A stretch of 20,234 nucleotides of DNA from DAOTZS01 sp034434335. Lineage in GTDB: Bacteria; Chloroflexota; Anaerolineae; CG2-30-64-16. Under the pieces are notes generated by a model. The model ran no database searches. It saw only the letters and a list, made by a program, of their open reading frames with translations, and was not told the origin of the DNA. The translations under genes were made by a program, and so were the position numbers. The stretch lies in assembly GCA_034434335.1 (NCBI GenBank), contig DAOTZS010000148.1, forward strand, positions 1 through 20,234, in the 5' to 3' direction. Below are positions 15,601 through 20,234 of this stretch, one piece after another; within the stretch, counting starts at the first letter, position 1, and every line of letters starts with the position of its first letter.

Positions 15601-17285
15601 TCTATCCCTGGATCGCGCGGGTCCGCCTCTCCACCCCCGGCGTTGGCCTCATCTCGCCGCCACCTCACCATGACATCTACTCCATTGAGGACCTGGCTGA
15701 GCTGATCTACGACCTCAAGAACGCCAACCCCCAGGCGCGCATCAGTGTCAAGCTGGTCTCAGAAGCGGGGGTGGGCACTATTGCCGCGGGGGTGGCCAAA
15801 GGGCATGCGGATGTGGTGCTGATCAGCGGCTATGATGGCGGCACGGGTGCCTCGCCCCAAACCAGCATCAAGCATGCCGGCCTGCCTTGGGAGCTAGGGG
15901 TGGCTGAGACCCATCAGACTTTGCTGGCCAATGGCCTGCGCAGCCGCATCGCTATCGAGACGGATGGTCAACTGCGCACTGGCCGTGATGTGGTGATCGC
16001 CGCGCTGTTGGGGGCCGAGGAGTTTGGCTTCGCTACGGCCCCGCTGGTGGCCCTCGGCTGTACCATGATGCGCGTCTGCCACCTCGATACCTGCCCTGCC
16101 GGCATCGCCACCCAGAACCCTGAGCTGCGCAAGAACTTCCGAGGTGACCCCGCCTATGTCGTTAACTTCATGCGCTTCGTAGCCCAGGAAGTCCGTGAGC
16201 TGATGGCCAGGCTTGGCTTCCGCACCTTCAATGAGATGGTGGGCCGCTCCGACAAGTTGGTCCCGCGGGAGACAGATCACTGGAAGGCCAGAGGGCTGGA
16301 CTTCTCCCTTATCCTGGCCCAGCCGCCGGTGCCGGCCGAGCAGAGCCGCTTCTGCCAGGTATGGTTGTGGGGCGGCAAAGGCAGTGTTCAGGACCACGGG
16401 CTGGACCAGTCCCTCGATGCTCAGGTGTTGCTGAAGCTGTGCGAACCAGCCCTCTCCCGCCGGGAACGGGTGACTGCGACGCTGCCGATTCGCAATGCCC
16501 ACCGCGCGGTGGGCACCATAGTGGGCAGCGAGGTGACGCGACGCTACGGCGCGGATGGGCTGCCCGAGGATACCATCTGTCTCCATTTTCAGGGCTCGGC
16601 TGGGCAGAGCTTCGGCGCTTTCATCCCCAAAGGGATGACGCTTATCCTGGAGGGGGATGCCAACGACTACATCGGCAAGGGGTTGTCCGGCGGCAAGATC
16701 ATTGTCTACCCACCTCCCGCTGTCCCCTTCGTGCCGGAAGAGAACATCATCATCGGCAATGTGGCTTTCTATGGCGCGACCAGTGGCGAGGCCTACATCC
16801 GTGGGGTTGCCGGGGAACGGTTCTGTGTGCGCAATAGTGGCGCCTATGCCGTGGTAGAAGCGGTGGGGGACCACGGTTGCGAGTATATGACTGGCGGCCG
16901 GGTGGTGGTGTTGGGGCCAACCGGCCGCAACTTCGCCGCCGGTATGTCGGGTGGTATTGCCTACGTGCTGGATGAGGCCGGCGACTTCCCCCGCCGCTGC
17001 AACCAGGAGATGGTGTTCCTGGAGCCCCTGGACGCCGATGACCTCTCCCTGGTCCAGGACATGATCCGCCGTCACGTGATCTACACCGGCAGCGCGCGTG
17101 GGCGGCACATCCTGGTCCATTGGGAGCAGATGGCCCCCAGGTTTGTCAAGGTGATGCCCAAAGATTATAAGCGGATGCTGCAGGCCATGGCGCGGGTGCG
17201 GGCTGCCGGTCTGAGCGGGGAAGAGGCGATCATGGCTGCCTTCGAGGAGAACAAGCGGGATCTGGCGCGGGTGAGCGGGAACTGA
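12606..17285 (+). CDS. gltB: Glutamate synthase, large (alpha) subunit
   Basis: 1559 residues, the normal size. It hydrolyses glutamine and transfers the ammonia to 2-oxoglutarate, making glutamate. The N-terminal class II amidotransferase domain has its nucleophile at Cys23 (HAACGIGF), implying removal of a 22-residue propeptide, and HNGEINT at 256-262. The FMN-binding synthase domain holds GAMSYGSISQEAHEAL near 905 and a [3Fe-4S] motif Cys1152-x5-Cys1158-x4-Cys1163 (VCHLDTCPAGIAT). The C-terminal GXGXG domain follows (GKGLSGGKIIVYPPP near 1357; GPTGRNFAAGMSGGIAYV near 1437). The ATG has only a weak GGGG-type ribosome site, but the distance to Cys23 supports it. A structured leader precedes it and gltD follows after 70 nt. 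Confidence 0.98.
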   Translation: MYIPDPEQLKNTLYDPSREHAACGIGFIVNVTGEKSNRLVRQALTMLVNMQHRGARGAEPNTGDGAGILLQMPHAFLRKACAQAGIPLPSPGRYAAGLVFLPPDPSQRRACEAILEQIVREEGQSFLGWRTVPTNDFSLGATAKVREPVVRQAFIGCNPGITEPAAFERKLYVIRRRAEKAIRYADVPGGSYFYIPSLSHRTLVYKGMLTATQLEAFYPDLADPAMESALALIHSRFSTNTFPSWERAQPFRYIIHNGEINTLRGNVNWMRAREALFESELFGDDLPKILPVINPDGSDSAMFDNCLELLVMAGRSLPHAIMMMIPEPWAHDEQMSDEKKAFYEYHSCLMEPWDGPASIAFTDGTCVGAVLDRNGLRPSRYYITRDNLVVMASEVGVLDIPPRDVLYKGRLQPGRMLLVDTAERRLISDEELKQRIATERPYRAWLNQYSISLRDLPMPPAGTQKPVRFSNNGHEPPSLLQRQQAFGYTFEELNLILTPMARDGVEPIGSMGNDTPPAVLSNKPQLLYNYFKQLFAQVTNPPIDTIREEIVTDTGIALGSERNLLRPEPESCRQVRLDTPIITDEELEKLRHIDRPGFKAATLPALFPALPTDLPLEQAREAAGQALTQAMEQLCVAADQAIAQGANILIISDRGVDREHAPIPALLAVAGIHHHLIRQGTRTRVGIAVESGEPREVHHFALLIGYGAGAINPYLVYETLAEMIRQGMLSNITYAQAVKNYNKAVIKGVLKVMSKMGIGTVDAYRGAQVFEALGISQRVIDRYFTWTPSRVGGVDMDVLALEALMRHARAFAERQVDAKTLDVGGHYQWRRDGEYHTLNPLTVYKLQRACRTGDYGIYQEYASLINDQTEHLCTLRGLLDLRFAPQPLPLEEVEPVESICRRFKTGAMSYGSISQEAHEALAIAMNRIGGKSNSGEGGEDPARYIPDPNGDIRSSAIKQVASGRFGVTSLYLVNAQEIQIKIAQGAKPGEGGQLPGRKVYPWIARVRLSTPGVGLISPPPHHDIYSIEDLAELIYDLKNANPQARISVKLVSEAGVGTIAAGVAKGHADVVLISGYDGGTGASPQTSIKHAGLPWELGVAETHQTLLANGLRSRIAIETDGQLRTGRDVVIAALLGAEEFGFATAPLVALGCTMMRVCHLDTCPAGIATQNPELRKNFRGDPAYVVNFMRFVAQEVRELMARLGFRTFNEMVGRSDKLVPRETDHWKARGLDFSLILAQPPVPAEQSRFCQVWLWGGKGSVQDHGLDQSLDAQVLLKLCEPALSRRERVTATLPIRNAHRAVGTIVGSEVTRRYGADGLPEDTICLHFQGSAGQSFGAFIPKGMTLILEGDANDYIGKGLSGGKIIVYPPPAVPFVPEENIIIGNVAFYGATSGEAYIRGVAGERFCVRNSGAYAVVEAVGDHGCEYMTGGRVVVLGPTGRNFAAGMSGGIAYVLDEAGDFPRRCNQEMVFLEPLDADDLSLVQDMIRRHVIYTGSARGRHILVHWEQMAPRFVKVMPKDYKRMLQAMARVRAAGLSGEEAIMAAFEENKRDLARVSGN

Positions 17286-17355
17286 GCTGCTCCTCCAGCA
17301 CCACATGCCCGACTACAAACGGCAGCTAACGCATACCAGGCAAGGGAGTAACCCC

Positions 17356-18921
17356 ATGGGCAAGCCAACCGGGTTCATGGAATACGCGCGTGAGTTGCCA
17401 GAGAATCGCCTGCCCGATGAGCGTGTGTTGGACTATCTGGAATTCCACGGCACGCTGCCCGAAGAGCGGCTGCGTACTCAGGCTGCACGTTGTATGAGCT
17501 GCGGGATACCGTTCTGTCACACCGGTGTCCTGCTCAGCGGGATGGCCTCAGGCTGTCCCCTGAACAACCTCATCCCGGAATGGAACCACCTGGTCTACCG
17601 CGGGCTGTGGCGAGAGGCCCTTTATCGCCTGCTCAAGACCAATAACTTCCCCGAGTTCACGGGCCGGGTATGCCCCGCGCCGTGTGAGGGCTCTTGCACC
17701 CTGGCCGGCAATCCTGTCCGCCTACCCCATGTAGGAGCTGGGGAGCCAACGCAAGCGGTGACCATCAAAGAGATCGAATGCGCGATCATCGAAAAGGCGT
17801 TTCAAGAGGGGTGGATCGTGCCCGAACCACCGCGCGTGCGGACTGGCCGGCGGGTGGCCATAGTGGGTTCAGGCCCATCCGGCCTGGCCTGCGCGGACCA
17901 ACTCAACAAGGCTGGCCACTGGGTCACTGTGTTCGAGCGCGGGGATCGCATTGGTGGCCTCCTCATGTATGGCATCCCCAACATGAAGCTGGACAAGCGT
18001 GTTGTGGCGCGGCGCGTTGAGCTAATGCGGGCCGAAGGGGTGGAATTCGTCACCCGCACCGAGGTAGGCAAAGACCTGCCGGCAAAGCAGTTACTTAAGG
18101 AGTTTGACGCGGTTGTCCTTTGTTGCGGGGCCACGAAACCCCGCGACCTGCAGGTCGAGGGCCGGCATCTCAAAGGTATCCACTTTGCCGTGGAGTTCCT
18201 GGCTGCTGATACCCGCAACCTCTTAGGCCCTGAGTGGGATGCCAACCCTGACGACGTCACCCCCAACGCGCGAGATGATGCGCCACAGCCGGAGAGCTAC
18301 ATCTCGGCTCGCCACAAAGATGTTGTGGTCATCGGCGGGGGCGATACGGGCACTGATTGCGTGGCCGTGGCCTTGCGGCACGGCTGTACCAACGTGGTGC
18401 AGTTTGAGATCCTGCCCCGGCCCCCTGCCCAGCGGCCTCCCGACAACCCATGGCCGGAATGGCCGCGCACCTACCGCCTGGACTACGGTCAGGAGGAAGC
18501 AATTGCTATTCTGGGGCGGGAGCCACGGGAGTACTCCATCCTTACCAAACGTTTCGTGGGCGATGAGCAGGGCAACGTGAAAGAGGTGCATACTGTGCGG
18601 GTGGAGATGAGCAGGGAAGGGGGGCGGCCGGTCTTCCGCGAGATCCCCGGCACCGAGCAGGTCTGGCCCGCCCAGTTGGTGCTGCTGGCCATGGGTTTCC
18701 TGGGCCCTGAACAGGCGCTGCTGGACGAGCTGGGCATCCAGCGTGATGAGCGCTCCAACGCTCGCGCCGAATACGGAAAATTCGCCACCAACGTGCCCGG
18801 GGTATTTGCTGCCGGTGACATGCGGCGGGGGCAGAGCCTGGTCGTATGGGCCATCAACGAAGGCCGTGGCGCAGCGCGTGAGTGCGATCGCTATCTGATG
18901 GGCTCAACCCGGCTGCCTTGA
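17356..18921 (+). CDS. gltD: Glutamate synthase, small (beta) subunit, NADPH-type
   Basis: 521 residues from the ATG at 17356, chosen because GGGAG lies 7 nt upstream and the resulting MGKPTGFMEYARELP is the family start; an in-frame ATG at 17305 would add 17 unusual residues. The protein oxidises NADPH and passes electrons to the large subunit. N-terminal iron-sulfur domain: CMSCGIPFC at 46-54, Cys67, CPAPCEGSC at 106-114. FAD site GSGPSG at 171-176; NADPH site GGGDTGTDC at 327-335; AAGDMRRGQSLVVWAI near the C-terminus closes the FAD site. RPAQRPPDNPWPEWP in the middle is characteristic of GltD rather than other relatives. Cotranscribed with gltB. Confidence 0.97.
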   Translation: MGKPTGFMEYARELPENRLPDERVLDYLEFHGTLPEERLRTQAARCMSCGIPFCHTGVLLSGMASGCPLNNLIPEWNHLVYRGLWREALYRLLKTNNFPEFTGRVCPAPCEGSCTLAGNPVRLPHVGAGEPTQAVTIKEIECAIIEKAFQEGWIVPEPPRVRTGRRVAIVGSGPSGLACADQLNKAGHWVTVFERGDRIGGLLMYGIPNMKLDKRVVARRVELMRAEGVEFVTRTEVGKDLPAKQLLKEFDAVVLCCGATKPRDLQVEGRHLKGIHFAVEFLAADTRNLLGPEWDANPDDVTPNARDDAPQPESYISARHKDVVVIGGGDTGTDCVAVALRHGCTNVVQFEILPRPPAQRPPDNPWPEWPRTYRLDYGQEEAIAILGREPREYSILTKRFVGDEQGNVKEVHTVRVEMSREGGRPVFREIPGTEQVWPAQLVLLAMGFLGPEQALLDELGIQRDERSNARAEYGKFATNVPGVFAAGDMRRGQSLVVWAINEGRGAARECDRYLMGSTRLP

Positions 18922-18957
18922 GAGTGTCTCCCGAAGGCGAGCCCGGTTGCGCGCTCC

Positions 18958-18986
18958 TTGACAACAGATACAGCTTCCTCTAGAAT
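18958..18986 (+). promoter_or_regulatory. Sigma70-type promoter of the cyclase-family lipoprotein gene
   Basis: TTGACA (18958-18963), a perfect -35, and TAGAAT (18981-18986), one mismatch from consensus, with a 17-nt spacer. Predicted start is near 18993, giving a leader of about 70 nt. It lies 36 nt after the gltD stop, so the gene downstream has independent expression; no terminator is visible between them. Confidence 0.78.
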
Positions 18987-19062
18987 CAGGCCGCTGCCCC
19001 ATCGAAGTGGTTCTCATGTCTGTCCTATTCAGCCCTTGCCGTACCCATCCAGGAGGAGGTCT

Positions 19063-19917
19063 ATGAAACCCAAAACTGCTGTGTGCCTGTTTCTGGTTAT
19101 CGTGCTGGCTGCATGGGGCCTGGCCGCCTGCTATCCACCGGTCTCCACTGCCCCAGCCGCCCAGCCCCTTACCCTGGCCCAGGCCTACGAGGTGATCAAG
19201 GGGAAGCAATTCGTGGACCTGACCCATTCCTTCGAACCCGGCATCCCGCATTGGCCCGGCTTCCCCGACGAAACCCGCACCACTCTCTACTGGTATGAAG
19301 AGGGGGTTGGCACCATGGGCTCCGGGTTCTATGCCCAGGAATTCTGTCATGTCGGCCAATGGGGCACCCACGTAGACCCGCCCGCGCACTTCATCAAAGG
19401 ATTGCGCACCATTGACCAGATAGACGTCAAAGAGATGATCATGCCCCTGGTGGTGATTGACGTCCATGAAAAGGTCGCCCAGAACCCCGATTACACCATC
19501 ACCATGGATGATGTCAGGGCGTGGGAGGCCAAGTATGGTCCCATCCCCGAAGGGGCCTTCGTGGCCATGCGCACCGACTGGTCAAAGCGGTGGCCCGATA
19601 TTCCCAAGATGCAGAACAAGGATGCCGATGGGGTAGCCCATTATCCCGGCTGGAGCCTGGAGGTGCTCAAGTACCTGTACGAAGAGCGCAAGATCACCGC
19701 GTCTGGCCACGAGCCGACCGATACCGATCCGGGCATCGCCACCAGCAAGGGGGACTACTCGCTGGAAGCCTATATCCTGAACAGCAACCACTACCAGGTT
19801 GAACTGCTGACCAACCTGGACAAAGTGCCCGAGGCGGGAGCCCTGGTCGTGGTGGCATTCCCCAAGCCTAAGGATGGCTCTGGCTTCCCGGCCAGGGTAT
19901 TCGCGATCTTGCCGTAG
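19063..19917 (+). CDS. Lipoprotein of the cyclase (kynurenine formamidase-like) family
   Basis: 284 residues from the ATG at 19063, supported by AGGAGG just upstream and by the resulting signal peptide. Residues 1-22 form a lipoprotein signal (KPK start, hydrophobic core, lipobox LAAC with Cys23), so the protein should be exported and lipid-anchored. The rest matches the metal-dependent cyclase family (PF04199): FVDLTHSFEPGIPHWPG at about 50-66, the metal-binding motif GTHVDPPAHF at 101-110 (His103, Asp105, His109), and SGHEPTDTDPG near 220-230. Family members hydrolyse formylkynurenine, isatin, cyclic amides or act in carbamate chemistry; the substrate is unknown here. Export of such an enzyme is less usual than a cytoplasmic location. 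Single gene with its own promoter. Confidence 0.88.
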   Translation: MKPKTAVCLFLVIVLAAWGLAACYPPVSTAPAAQPLTLAQAYEVIKGKQFVDLTHSFEPGIPHWPGFPDETRTTLYWYEEGVGTMGSGFYAQEFCHVGQWGTHVDPPAHFIKGLRTIDQIDVKEMIMPLVVIDVHEKVAQNPDYTITMDDVRAWEAKYGPIPEGAFVAMRTDWSKRWPDIPKMQNKDADGVAHYPGWSLEVLKYLYEERKITASGHEPTDTDPGIATSKGDYSLEAYILNSNHYQVELLTNLDKVPEAGALVVVAFPKPKDGSGFPARVFAILP

Positions 19918-19951
19918 GCTGAGCTGGCCACTTCGCTGGGACAGCGCGGCC

Positions 19952-20199
19952 GGGGCGGGGTTCTTGTGGGAAGCTTTGCTTCCTGCAAGGTAACTATTCA
20001 ACGGTGACCGGGAGGGCCACGCCGATGGCTCGCCCGAGGCGTGGCCCTTTTTGGGCCTGCGGCCAGAGGTCGGCCTTCGCCGACCTCTCTCATGATGCAT
20101 ACATGAAGGGTGTCGGCGGAGGCCGACACCCGGCACGAAGTGCCCGGGAGGGGCATTTCAATCGGCCTGAATAGTTACCTGCAAGAACCCCGCCCCTTT
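19952..20199 (+). terminator. Long terminator hairpin split by a mobile element
   Basis: GGGGCGGGGTTCTTG (19952-19966) and CAAGAACCCCGCCCC (20182-20196) are perfect 15-bp inverted arms followed by TTT. Removing the element 19990-20178 and one copy of the 7-bp repeat CTGCAAG restores a compact hairpin that also contains the inner stem GGAAGC-TTT-GCTTCC. It lies 34 bp after the lipoprotein stop and was presumably that gene's terminator before the insertion. Confidence 0.7.
19990..20178 (-). mobile_element. Miniature palindromic element (MITE-like), copy 2, inverted
   Basis: 189 bp with ends GTAACTATTCA and TGAATAGTTAC, flanked by direct repeats CTGCAAG at 19983-19989 and 20179-20185, the mark of a transposition event. 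Read in reverse it matches 7881-8054 over the terminal and central parts. Its hairpins are 20014-20047 (GGGCCACGCC/GGCGTGGCCC), 20066-20087, 20108-20131 (GGGTGTCGGC/GCCGACACCC) and 20129-20148. Two of these differ in sequence from the hairpins at the same places in copy 1. It is non-coding. Confidence 0.88.
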
Positions 20200-20234
20200 C
20201 CCCAGCCATAGTTCTGCACAAACAAAAGCCCCGG

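Noticed and set aside
15894..17306. Long minus-strand open frame (470 codons) opposite gltB
   Set aside because: It is the antisense of the conserved FMN and GXGXG domains of glutamate synthase and has no family features.
18958..19062. Upstream TTG start extending the lipoprotein gene
   Set aside because: The TTG is part of the perfect -35 box, and the later ATG has AGGAGG and begins a correct lipoprotein signal peptide.
20200..20234. Possible T-rich tail of a minus-strand terminator (complement reads GGGGCTTTTGTTTG) for a gene beyond the right edge
   Set aside because: Only one possible arm of the stem is inside the window, so it cannot be supported.

Overview
The window is about 20 kb of GC-rich bacterial chromosome with ordinary housekeeping and transport genes and no ribosomal RNA, tRNA or CRISPR. 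Gene content (a Gld-type ABC system with a DUF4340 partner, a CLC-CBS-RCK_C fusion, PII-like/CBS fusion, two-gene NADPH glutamate synthase), short GC-rich dispersed hairpin repeats and good sigma70-type promoters suggest a member of the Chloroflexota (Anaerolineae-like). This is inference from gene style; no marker gene in the window proves it.

Layout. (1) 1-1687, minus strand: permease (cut by the window edge) and ATPase of a Mn/Zn/Fe-type ABC importer, driven leftward from a TTGACC-N17-TATACT promoter at 1738-1766. (2) 1834-6654, plus strand: a tightly packed four-gene ion-transport operon with its own promoter: a small membrane-anchored protein, a PII-like/CBS sensor protein, an ArsB/NhaD-type permease and a CLC chloride transporter carrying CBS and RCK_C domains. 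The last three genes overlap by 4 nt and 1 nt. (3) 6871-12007, plus strand: a GldA-like ATPase, a GldF-GldG-like fusion and a DUF4340 protein, the first two separated by an inserted 174-bp palindromic element. (4) 12077-12276: tandem GC-rich hairpins and a dispersed palindromic repeat. (5) 12309-18921: a strong promoter, a structured leader or small RNA of unrecognised family ending in a terminator-like region, then gltB and gltD. (6) 18958-20234: promoter, a lipoprotein of the cyclase/kynurenine-formamidase-like family, and a long terminator hairpin split by a second, inverted copy of the 174-189-bp element with 7-bp flanking direct repeats.

The most unusual items are the candidate riboswitch-like RNA ahead of gltBD (one strand can pair with two competing partners, one of which abuts the terminator), the pair of miniature elements whose internal hairpins have been exchanged between copies, and the ion-transport operon in which a PII-like/CBS protein and a CBS-RCK_C CLC protein probably both sense nucleotides. 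Glutamate synthase supplies glutamate from glutamine and 2-oxoglutarate; no other gene in the window clearly belongs to nitrogen assimilation.
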